Below are positions 1 through 6,255 of a stretch of DNA of 9,796 nucleotides, piece by piece; position 1 is the stretch's first letter, and every line of letters begins with the position of its first letter. The DNA is taken from contig RKCM01000004.1 in assembly GCA_014858325.1 (NCBI GenBank), positions 1 to 9,796 on the forward strand. Direction: 5' to 3'. Made by a program: the position numbers and the translations under genes. The DNA is from Oscillospiraceae bacterium (GTDB lineage Bacteria; Bacillota; Clostridia; Oscillospirales; Ruminococcaceae). The notes under the pieces were generated by a model. That model was not told the origin of the DNA. It ran no database searches and saw only the letters and a list, made by a program, of their open reading frames with translations.

Positions 1-30
1 TCCTTTGCCATCAAATCGTTCATGGTGTAA
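1..30 (+). other. Possible 3' tail of an upstream gene
   Basis: Frame 1 reads nine residues (SFAIKSFMV) and then TAA at 28-30. This could be the end of a gene lying outside the window, but nine residues cannot be identified. The same frame stays protein-like after the stop (ENGIFDTLVDVKVFD, positions 31-75), so this may instead be a decayed reading frame or chance. Confidence 0.2.
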
Positions 31-107
31 GAGAACGGCATTTTTGACACGCTGGTCGATGTTAAGGTTTTTGACCCGGCCGGGCGGTGCCGGACGGGAA
101 CTATACG

Positions 108-1601
108 ATGCGGTTCCGCAGCGAGCTGAGTCTGGACGATCTGCCCCGCGATTACCATTACAGCGAGAGCCTGTTCGACCACTCCGCCTTTGAGTACGAC
201 CACGCCCTGGCCAAGGTGAGCCTGGGCATGGTGGGGGCGGCCTTCAACACAGCCGCCAGCGATGCGGAATACTGGGCCAACGCCGATGTGGGCCGGCAGG
301 CCAACCTGGCTGACGCCTTTGAGGCGCTGGGCTTTGCCGGGACCGAATATTACCATTACGACATCGACGTGGGCGCCCCCGGCGACTTTGTGGGCCACGC
401 GCTGGCCCGGAAGACCTTCTCCCGGGGCGGAAAGCGCATCACCCTTGCGGCGGTGGTGCTGCGGGGCGGCGGCTACGGCGGCGAGTGGGTGAGCAACCTG
501 CACACCGGCGTGGGCACCGGGCACGCGGGCTTCGTGATCGCGACGGGCGAGGTGCTGGCCCACCTGCGCAGCTATCTGGACGCCGCCGCCAAGGAAGCCG
601 ACCTCGGCACCCTCAAGCTGTGGGTGTGCGGCTACAGCCGGGGCGCGGCGGCGGCCAACCTGCTGGCCGCCCGCATCGCAAAGGAACTGCCCGCCATTGA
701 GCGGAAGAACACCTTCGTCTACACCTTTGCCACGCCCGCCGCCCTCACCCGGGCCAGCTACCCCGATTACCAGCTGGATTTCGACAACAACCACAACACC
801 GACGGCACCCTGCGGGCGGGCTGGGCCTCCAGCAACATCTTCAACCTCGTTTCCAGCGGCGACCTCGTGCCCCGGGTGATGCCCGCCGAGTGGGGCTACT
901 ACCGCAACGGCAACGACCGCTTCCTCCCCTGCACCCGCGACCCGCAGGAGCAGGCCGACCTGGACGCGCTGGGGGCCGGGTTTGGCCCTGTGGCCCTGGC
1001 CATCAGCCAGCTGGCCACCAAGGAGGACACCGACGGCGTGATGGTGCGGCTGGAAAAGTTCTTTGGCAGCAAGCAGACCTACCACGACAAATACGAGGCC
1101 ATGCTGATGGATATGGTGCAGGCCGCCTTTACCCGGAGCGAGGCCGAGGTGGCCGAGGGCCATACCCTGACCGACGAGGAGGTGGAGGCCCGGCTGCGCG
1201 GCCTTGGCAATATGCGGCAGCTGGACGAGGAAAAGCTGACCAAGGCCGTGCACAACGCCTCGGCCATGAGCCGCCCCCTGCTGGAAAAGCTGGAGACCAC
1301 CGACGGCAGCGTGAAGATCGATTTCAGCGTCCGGGACAAGGACATCCACCTGGATTTCGATGTGCCGCTCCGGGTGCGGCAGGCTGTCATCCCGGTGCTG
1401 GCCGTGGGCCTTTACTACGGCGTGGACAGCGCCACCGTCAGCTCCATCGCCCGCTACATCTTCCAGTTCATGTCCATGAAGCCCGACTCCGCCGATGTGG
1501 TGGTCCGCGCGGCTTTCTGCCACCACTTTGAGGATTACGCCTCCCTGATGGAATACTACGCCCCCAGCGCACACGGGATGGAAGGGTATACGAGGGGGTG
1601 A
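108..1601 (+). CDS. Lipase-like alpha/beta hydrolase (class 3 lipase type)
   Basis: This 497-residue protein looks like a serine hydrolase of the lipase class 3 / DUF2974-like group. Seen directly: a nucleophile elbow GYSRG with Ser177, preceded by a hydrophobic strand (LKLWVCGYSRG) and followed by an Ala-rich helix; NLVSSGDLVPRVMP, which resembles the NxxDxVPxxP acid motif of class 3 lipases, with Asp252; and a late His489 in AHGMEGY. These would make a Ser-Asp-His triad. There is no signal peptide or membrane segment, so it is probably cytoplasmic; the substrate is unknown. I prefer ATG at 108, with a weak ACGGGA upstream. GTG at 87 is in frame but has no ribosome binding site, and stops at 45, 63 and 72 close the frame further up. 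Codons are GC-rich. A repeat element begins just beyond the stop, and residues around 460 (codons 1484-1513) are duplicated downstream. A functional link to the pilus operon is not shown. Confidence 0.8.
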   Translation: MRFRSELSLDDLPRDYHYSESLFDHSAFEYDHALAKVSLGMVGAAFNTAASDAEYWANADVGRQANLADAFEALGFAGTEYYHYDIDVGAPGDFVGHALARKTFSRGGKRITLAAVVLRGGGYGGEWVSNLHTGVGTGHAGFVIATGEVLAHLRSYLDAAAKEADLGTLKLWVCGYSRGAAAANLLAARIAKELPAIERKNTFVYTFATPAALTRASYPDYQLDFDNNHNTDGTLRAGWASSNIFNLVSSGDLVPRVMPAEWGYYRNGNDRFLPCTRDPQEQADLDALGAGFGPVALAISQLATKEDTDGVMVRLEKFFGSKQTYHDKYEAMLMDMVQAAFTRSEAEVAEGHTLTDEEVEARLRGLGNMRQLDEEKLTKAVHNASAMSRPLLEKLETTDGSVKIDFSVRDKDIHLDFDVPLRVRQAVIPVLAVGLYYGVDSATVSSIARYIFQFMSMKPDSADVVVRAAFCHHFEDYASLMEYYAPSAHGMEGYTRG

Positions 1602-1614
1602 ACCGCGCGGCGCA

Positions 1615-1736
1615 CACTCCTTCCGTCACGGCTTTGCCGTGCCACCTCCCTCAAGGAGGGAGGCTTGAACTGCCGGCAGTAGCAAAAGGCCCCCTCCGTG
1701 AGGGGGCTGGCGAGCGAATGCGAGACTGGAGGAGTG
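1615..1736 (+). repeat. MITE-like palindromic repeat, copy 1
   Basis: This 122-bp element has imperfect terminal inverted repeats (CACTCCTTCC at the left, GGAGGAGTG at the right). It carries three internal hairpins: 1627-1632/1636-1641 (CACGGC, loop TTT), 1645-1651/1657-1663 (CCTCCCT with AGGGAGG) and 1689-1696/1700-1707 (GCCCCCTC, loop CGT). It encodes no protein. Similarity to copy 2 extends beyond the core: 1603-1750 against 1772-1919 has 7 mismatches in 148 positions and no gaps, mostly in the linker 1666-1672. I recall similar elements as dispersed repeats in Faecalibacterium genomes. The hairpins could act as a transcript end for the hydrolase gene, but no T-tract follows. Confidence 0.75.
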
Positions 1737-1750
1737 AAATGTAAAAAGAA

Positions 1751-1780
1751 CGACTCCGCCGATGTGGTGGTCCGCGCGGC
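1751..1780 (+). repeat. 30-bp duplicate of hydrolase coding sequence
   Basis: These 30 bases are identical to 1484-1513 inside the hydrolase gene, where they encode residues around DSADVVVRA. Identity ends abruptly at both sides. Its last nine bases (CCGCGCGGC) also precede repeat copy 1 at 1603-1611, so all three sites share that 9-mer. The offset of 267 bp is a multiple of three. It looks like a footprint of a duplication or recombination event between the gene's 3' end and the repeat pair. Confidence 0.8.
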
Positions 1781-1783
1781 GCA

Positions 1784-1905
1784 CACTCCTTCCGTCACGG
1801 CTTCGCCGTGCCACCTCCCTCAAGGAGGGAGGCTTTGCTTACCGGCAGCAGCAAAAGGCCCCCTCCGTGAGGGGGCTGGCGAGCGAATGCGAGACTGGAG
1901 GAGTG
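1784..1905 (+). repeat. MITE-like palindromic repeat, copy 2
   Basis: Direct-repeat partner of the element at 1615-1736, shifted by 169 bp in the same orientation, with the same terminal inverted repeats and the same three hairpins. The first hairpin loop differs (TTC instead of TTT, stem unchanged) and the linker differs by a short block. The conserved stems with a variable linker fit a non-autonomous element moved as structured DNA; no transposase is visible in the window. Confidence 0.75.
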
Positions 1906-1919
1906 AAATGTAAAAAGAA

Positions 1920-2078
1920 TGACTTCTGCGTGACAAAAATGAACTGAAAATATTAGGCAAAACCTGCAAAAATCCAAAAAGGACACTGGGAAAAATACTG
2001 ATTTTTTGGGGTTAAAATTGGACGCTTTCCACAATTTCGGGGGAAATGGACCTTTTTGACCCCCGGGAATTACATTTT
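1920..2078. other. AT-rich intergenic region upstream of the pilus promoter
   Basis: No gene is supported here. Composition drops sharply from the GC-rich flanks, as expected for a control region. It contains TCC-AAAAA-GGACACT (1973-1987), a near copy of TCC-AAAT-GGACACT in the inverted repeat beside the promoter and so a possible second binding site. It also holds an inverted repeat CGGGGG/CCCCCG (2038-2043 and 2060-2065). The reading frame open from 2056 towards the adhesin gene begins upstream of the promoter and is not taken as coding. Confidence 0.5.
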
Positions 2079-2094
2079 GTGTCCAAATGGACAC
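2079..2094. promoter_or_regulatory. Operator-like inverted repeat at the pilus promoter
   Basis: GTGTCC-AAAT-GGACAC is a perfect 6-bp inverted repeat with a 4-nt spacer, ending exactly where the -35 hexamer begins. This position is typical of a transcription factor site: an activator contacting polymerase or a repressor. A near copy lies about 110 bp upstream at 1973-1987. The regulator is unknown and not encoded in the window. Confidence 0.5.
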
Positions 2095-2123
2095 TTGCGT
2101 GCAGGTTTTGAATTTGGTATAAT
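2095..2123 (+). promoter_or_regulatory. Predicted sigma-A promoter of the pilus operon
   Basis: The -10 hexamer is a perfect TATAAT (2118-2123). A poor -35, TTGCGT (2095-2100, three of six matches), lies 17 nt upstream. A weak -35 next to an inverted repeat suggests dependence on an activator. Transcription would start near 2130 and give a leader of about 330 nt before the adhesin ATG, which contains the riboswitch. Confidence 0.7.
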
Positions 2124-2200
2124 CGAACCAGTGAAAGGCCAAAAGCCCAAAAGATGGGAAAAATATTTCATCGCGGGGACGTTGGTACGACACATTTTTT

Positions 2201-2243
2201 CGTTTGCGCTGCCTACAATGAGTGGGCAGCGCGCTGAGAAACG
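2201..2243 (+). other. Bulged leader hairpin upstream of the riboswitch
   Basis: GCGCTGCC (2206-2213) pairs perfectly with GGCAGCGC (2225-2232) around an 11-nt loop. CGTTT (2201-2205) can pair with AAACG (2239-2243), leaving a 6-nt bulge GCTGAG on the 3' side. It lies in the predicted transcript between promoter and aptamer. I do not recognise it as a known RNA family; it may be a spacer structure, a processing site or a separate regulator. Confidence 0.45.
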
Positions 2244-2245
2244 AC

Positions 2246-2345
2246 CTGTAAAACAGAATCTTTGGCAAACCCGGCGTGAGCCGGGGACGCAAAGCTTGGA
2301 GCCTTCCCCGCCTGTGGCGGAGGCAAAGGTAGTTCGGCTGCAATC
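2246..2345 (+). promoter_or_regulatory. Cyclic-di-GMP-I riboswitch (GEMM), aptamer
   Basis: The leader matches the class I c-di-GMP aptamer. It has the core GGCAAACC (2264-2271), a P2 hairpin CCCGGC/GCCGGG (2270-2275 and 2280-2285) capped by a GNRA tetraloop GTGA, and then the hallmark GGACGCAAAGC (2285-2295). A P3 arm follows: GCCTT (2301-2305) with AAGGT (2326-2330), and an apical CCGCC/GGCGG with loop TGT (2308-2320). The 3' strand AGTTCGGCTGC comes last. The Vibrio Vc2 and clostridial examples share the GGCAAACC - GNRA hairpin - GGGACGCAAAGC order. It would sense c-di-GMP and control the pilus operon in cis. Family assignment is by motif recall; boundaries are approximate, and the ON or OFF direction cannot be read from the aptamer. 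Confidence 0.88.
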
Positions 2346-2349
2346 ATCT

Positions 2350-2395
2350 GTACCTGGCGTGCCGGGTACGGGCTGTTTGCGGTCTTTTCTTTTTT
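2350..2395 (+). terminator. Riboswitch expression platform: terminator-like hairpin and T-tract
   Basis: GTACCTGG (2350-2357) pairs with CCGGGTAC (2362-2369) around CGTG, with one G-T wobble. After 13 nt comes a T-rich run (2383-2395, 11 T in 13). The gap is longer than in a classic intrinsic terminator. In addition CAATCATC (2341-2348), at the 3' edge of the aptamer, is fully complementary to GATGATTG (2398-2405) beyond the T-tract, so an alternative fold could enclose the whole hairpin. That is the kind of switching pair expected of an expression platform, about 50 nt before the adhesin ATG. Confidence 0.5.
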
Positions 2396-2457
2396 GGGAT
2401 GATTGGAAGCCACACCGCCCGGCAGCGGGCGAAATCGGACAAAGGAGGGCATTCATT

Positions 2458-5400
2458 ATGCGGAAAAATCGGACGAAACACGAGGCGAAAAAGCCCCGGC
2501 TCGCAAAGCGGGCGCTTGCGCTCTGCTTCGCGCTGATCTTTGTGTGCAGCTGCCTGCTGCCCGCCTTTGCCAACAGCGAGGCGGGCGCGCTCTCTGGCAC
2601 GCAGGAGACTGTGGTGGAGCAGCAGGACGAGCAGCAGCCCACAGACCCCGCACCGCTCAATGAGAGCGGCGAGAACCCCACCGAGGGCAACGAGCAGGAG
2701 TCTGCGGACAACCCCACCGAGGGCAACGAGCAGGACCCTCCTGCGAACAACCCCACCGAGGGCAACGAGCAGGACCCTCCTGCGAACAACCCCACTGAGG
2801 GCAACGAGCAGCAGCCTACAGAGCAGGAGCCCAAGAACGAGGGCACTACTGAGGAGCCCAAGAACGAGGGCACGACCGAATCCAAGGACTCTACCGAGGA
2901 GCAGCCCAAGAACGAGGGTACTACTGGGGAAACCAAGCCTGAGGAAACGAAACCCGAGGGTACTACTGAGGAGCCCAAGACTGAGGAAACCAAGCCCGAA
3001 GAGCCCAAGCAGCCCACCACCAACACCACGGGCGATACCATCGAGCAGGGCAAGGCGACCTATACTTACCGCTTCTGGCCGGACAAGATCGACGCGTTCG
3101 ATCTGGAAGCCATCAACGCCGATGTGAAGAGCGGCACATCCCTGAACGATGCCGCGCAGTCTCGGGCGGGCAAGGTGCCCTGCACCGTCCTCACCGTGAT
3201 GACCAACGCCTATCTGGGGGATTATCAGGCCAATGTCCAGCAGCCCACCAAGGACGGCTACGAGTTCGCAGGCTGGTACACCGTGGACGGCACCACCGAG
3301 GATGAGTTCTCCTTTGAGCAGAACCTGAACTTTGAGAAGAGCAAGACCATCGACGTGTTTGCAAAGTGGAATGAGCTGGTGACCCTGCAAACCACCGTCA
3401 CCGTGGACGTGGACGCCACCCTGTTTGGCGGCGAAGCAGCCATCAGCCTTGCAGACGAGTACAGCTATAGTGACGACCGCATGGCCGCCCCCACTAAGAC
3501 CCTGACGCTGGATGTGAAAGCCACCAACCTCAGCAGCAACAGCGAGCTGTCCGTGTCTTCTGCCAGCAGCTCCGCCATTGACACCTATTGCGAAAGCAAC
3601 GAGCTGGTGCCCATCCTGACGCTGGACATCACCCCGAAGGACATATCCGGCAAAAAGACGGAGCCGCAGGGGACTTCTACCGTTACCATCAGCGGCCTTT
3701 CGGAGCTGGAACTCCCCGACAAGCTGACCATGGTTCATAAAAAGGACGATGGCGAGATTGAAGAAATCCCCGCACAGTATTCCAACGGCACCCTGACCTT
3801 TGAAGCTACCAGCTTCAGTACCTACGCAGTGGCAGCAGACTGGTGGGAGACTGGAACATTGAAAATTAAATATGTTGACGAAAATGGTAACAGACTTAAG
3901 AGCGATGTGACCGTTACTGTTTATACGGGCAATGTTGATGTGACGAATGTATGGAATGTAGATGCTTGGAAATATGTCGATTACACAAAGGAAACCACCT
4001 TTAATGGCGAGAAATATGAACTTAAGAGGAAGGATCCATCCAGTGGTAGAGTTACTGTTCGGAGGAACAAGACGAGTACGATTACACTGATTTACTCTAA
4101 GGTTGAGACGACTCTACCCACGCAGTACGTTTACCTTTACACGAAGATCGACAGCGAGGTGAACAAGAAACTGGGCCTGACGCAGAATGCCGACGGATGG
4201 TTTACAGTTGGCTACATCGAGATGAGCAATTTCCTCAAGCCGACGAGTTACCGACAGAATCCCAAATGGACGGATAAGACTCCTGACGGGGCTACTTATT
4301 ATTCACGGGTTGTGAACGCACTGAATGAGACCAGCGTGACCAGATTTGGAAAGAATAGTCATGTGCAACTCAGCAACATTGTCTGGAACCATGATGATGT
4401 TACAGATTATAATACTCATACGAATACTTATACGACAGAGCAGTTTGGTTTGGTCTCCGCAAATGGTGCGACGGATTACAATGATAAGCATAATGTTCCC
4501 ATGGAGCCGGGTGGCCAATATGCAAAGAGATGGCACTTGGACGGCTATATTGGCAGCATTGGTGCGGTAAGAGTCAACTACTACATCAAGGATACAAAAA
4601 CAAGTCTGCAAAAGAGTGTCGAACACCTTGGTACACCCGGAGAAACTTTTGTCCTGAACGATGCTCCAGAAGAACTTACCGATACCGACGGATTGACCTA
4701 CAAGCTTTATGGTTATGACCCGGCAAACAGCGTTGTGTTCCCGGAAAATAGTACCACGGAAATCAATGTCTACTATGTGCGGAATACGCTGGATGTTACC
4801 ATTGTTAAACATGTTGAAGATGGCGACCACAATCGTGATTTCTACTTTAAGGTAACAGGTAATTCGGTTAGTACAAAATTGATTACTGGCCCGGATGGGG
4901 AAACGCTGGAAAATCATAACAAATTCTTCACGATGCGGGACGATGGAAAGGGTGCAGTCGTGCATGGCTTGAAGGCAGGCGATAGCTTTACTGTTCGAGA
5001 GTCCATCTACGATGTGAAATATGATGAGGAGGCGAATGGAAAAGAAGACAAGAGCAAACCTGTGGGATACGACACAAAGGCAACGGGATATGATAATTAT
5101 GTGCTCGCAGGCGGTACGGGCAAAAACTTTACCTATCAGGTAGTTGAGGACACAGCGACCGGTGAGTTGGTATTACAGCCAATCAACGACAGCGCTGGGC
5201 CTGCACCGAGCGATACCAGTTATATCAGAGATGGCAGAATCGTCGTTACGAACAATCTTGCTCTGACTAACCTGACTGTAGAGAAAACGGTTGTTGGAAA
5301 AGATGGAGCAACACCCCCGGAAAATGCAACATTTACTTTCACTCTGAAGGTTGACGACCAAAAGGATTACAGAAAAAATGTGGCGATTGCGGCTCAGGAT

Positions 5401-6189
5401 GATGGCGTGACGGTCGAGCAACTCCATGATAACGAATGGAAAATCACGCTGAAGAACGGCAAGAGCGCGACCTTCTCCGGCATCCGTATTGATGACCAGA
5501 ATGTGAAGGTAACTGAAACTGACCCCGGTACTGATTACACCACAGCGTATCAGATTAATGATGGTTCGTCGCAGGATGGCACCAGTGCAGAAATCTTTAG
5601 TAGTATATTGAAAGCAAACAAGCTGAATGGTACAACGGTTAAATTTACTAACACCTACACGCTCCAGAAGCTTGAAAGCATTACAATTACTAAGGTGGTT
5701 ACTGGCGCGTTTGGCGAGCGGAATAAGGACTTTACCTTTAAGGTGGAGCTGACCAAGGACGGCAAAACTGCGACGGGTGTGAGCCATTCGAATCTAAATA
5801 ATGGTACTAGCTTGGAAAGCTTTACCTTGAAGCACGGTGAGAGCGTGACCCTGAACCAGATTTCTGTGGGTACGACCATTACCGTTACCGAGTCGGATGC
5901 CAACGACTACAAGACCAGCGCAACGGGCCATAGCAAGTCTGTTACTGGCAGTAGCGCACGCACCTTTACCTACGAAGTAGTGGAAAAGGACGGCAAAGCC
6001 GTGCTGGTGAGTTCGGGCACGGACCGCGAAAACTTTGACGGCAACGCCATCACCGTCACCAACGACTTTGACGGCAACCCCGACACGGGCGTGCTGCTGG
6101 ACACCCTGCCGTACCTGATCCTGCTGGCTGTGGCCGTGGCAGGCGGCGTGCTGGTGGTGGTGCGTAAGCGGAAGCACCGCGATGAGTAA
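2458..6189 (+). CDS. Large sortase-anchored pilus tip adhesin with tandem isopeptide domains
   Basis: This 1243-residue surface protein starts at ATG 2458, with AGGAGG 9 nt upstream. Residues 1-39 are a signal peptide with a basic start, a hydrophobic core and AFA before the cut. Residues 51-190 form a Glu/Pro/Thr-rich stalk with NPTEGNEQ and PKNEGTT repeats. Residues 200-305 include an InlB-like repeat ending GYEFAGWYT...FAKW. Residues 306-465 are a beta-rich domain. Residues 466-550 and 701-775 resemble MucBP-type modules (LKIKYVDENGNRL, VRVNYYIKD), with an unrecognised domain between them. Three DUF7601/Spy0128-like domains follow (about 778-935, 936-1068, 1072-1203), each with a candidate isopeptide Lys, Glu and Asn: K784/E848/N932, K943/E1020/N1065, K1079/E1145/N1202. 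The C-terminus has the sorting motif NPDTG (1207-1211), a membrane segment and RKRKH. As first gene with the largest product it is probably the tip adhesin, like Cpa; no thioester domain was recognised. The middle (about 3850-5930) is much more AT-rich than either end. Confidence 0.9.
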   Translation: MRKNRTKHEAKKPRLAKRALALCFALIFVCSCLLPAFANSEAGALSGTQETVVEQQDEQQPTDPAPLNESGENPTEGNEQESADNPTEGNEQDPPANNPTEGNEQDPPANNPTEGNEQQPTEQEPKNEGTTEEPKNEGTTESKDSTEEQPKNEGTTGETKPEETKPEGTTEEPKTEETKPEEPKQPTTNTTGDTIEQGKATYTYRFWPDKIDAFDLEAINADVKSGTSLNDAAQSRAGKVPCTVLTVMTNAYLGDYQANVQQPTKDGYEFAGWYTVDGTTEDEFSFEQNLNFEKSKTIDVFAKWNELVTLQTTVTVDVDATLFGGEAAISLADEYSYSDDRMAAPTKTLTLDVKATNLSSNSELSVSSASSSAIDTYCESNELVPILTLDITPKDISGKKTEPQGTSTVTISGLSELELPDKLTMVHKKDDGEIEEIPAQYSNGTLTFEATSFSTYAVAADWWETGTLKIKYVDENGNRLKSDVTVTVYTGNVDVTNVWNVDAWKYVDYTKETTFNGEKYELKRKDPSSGRVTVRRNKTSTITLIYSKVETTLPTQYVYLYTKIDSEVNKKLGLTQNADGWFTVGYIEMSNFLKPTSYRQNPKWTDKTPDGATYYSRVVNALNETSVTRFGKNSHVQLSNIVWNHDDVTDYNTHTNTYTTEQFGLVSANGATDYNDKHNVPMEPGGQYAKRWHLDGYIGSIGAVRVNYYIKDTKTSLQKSVEHLGTPGETFVLNDAPEELTDTDGLTYKLYGYDPANSVVFPENSTTEINVYYVRNTLDVTIVKHVEDGDHNRDFYFKVTGNSVSTKLITGPDGETLENHNKFFTMRDDGKGAVVHGLKAGDSFTVRESIYDVKYDEEANGKEDKSKPVGYDTKATGYDNYVLAGGTGKNFTYQVVEDTATGELVLQPINDSAGPAPSDTSYIRDGRIVVTNNLALTNLTVEKTVVGKDGATPPENATFTFTLKVDDQKDYRKNVAIAAQDDGVTVEQLHDNEWKITLKNGKSATFSGIRIDDQNVKVTETDPGTDYTTAYQINDGSSQDGTSAEIFSSILKANKLNGTTVKFTNTYTLQKLESITITKVVTGAFGERNKDFTFKVELTKDGKTATGVSHSNLNNGTSLESFTLKHGESVTLNQISVGTTITVTESDANDYKTSATGHSKSVTGSSARTFTYEVVEKDGKAVLVSSGTDRENFDGNAITVTNDFDGNPDTGVLLDTLPYLILLAVAVAGGVLVVVRKRKHRDE
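2674..2811 (+). repeat. In-frame tandem repeat encoding NPTEGNEQ stalk units
   Basis: Four copies of NPTEGNEQ start at 2674, 2710, 2749 and 2788, so the units are 36-39 bp; the middle two (NPTEGNEQDPPAN) are nearly identical in DNA. A second, looser repeat of PKNEGTT-type units continues to about 3018. Proline- and acid-rich stalks like this commonly span the cell wall. Near-identical units can expand or contract, so stalk length may vary between strains. Confidence 0.8.
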
Positions 6190-6255
6190 ACCCTGAGACA
6201 CTTTTCCACGGGTCGGCCACCCGGGAAATGGACCCCGAACGAGGGAGGTGGTAGG

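Noticed and set aside
44..49. Perfect TTGACA as a promoter -35 for the hydrolase
   Set aside because: No -10-like hexamer at 16-18 nt; only T-rich sequence follows.
890..1531. 213-residue forward frame within the hydrolase gene
   Set aside because: Arg/Gly/Pro-rich shift of a GC-rich gene; the hydrolase frame carries the catalytic motifs.
1698..1947. Small open frames across the twin repeats
   Set aside because: They merely read through structured repeat DNA in several frames, with no ribosome binding site or conserved features.
2056..2457. In-frame upstream extension of the adhesin gene (134 residues, TTG start at 2056)
   Set aside because: It begins upstream of the predicted promoter, runs through the riboswitch and terminator, and would place a classic signal peptide in mid-protein. 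ATG 2458 has an ideal ribosome binding site.
2674..3018. CRISPR-like array
   Set aside because: The repeats are in-frame coding units without unique spacers and belong to the adhesin stalk.
2344..3738. 464-residue reverse-strand open frame opposite the adhesin
   Set aside because: Low-complexity Gly/Leu/Val-rich mirror of the stalk repeats and GC-biased codons; no ribosome binding site or recognisable domain.
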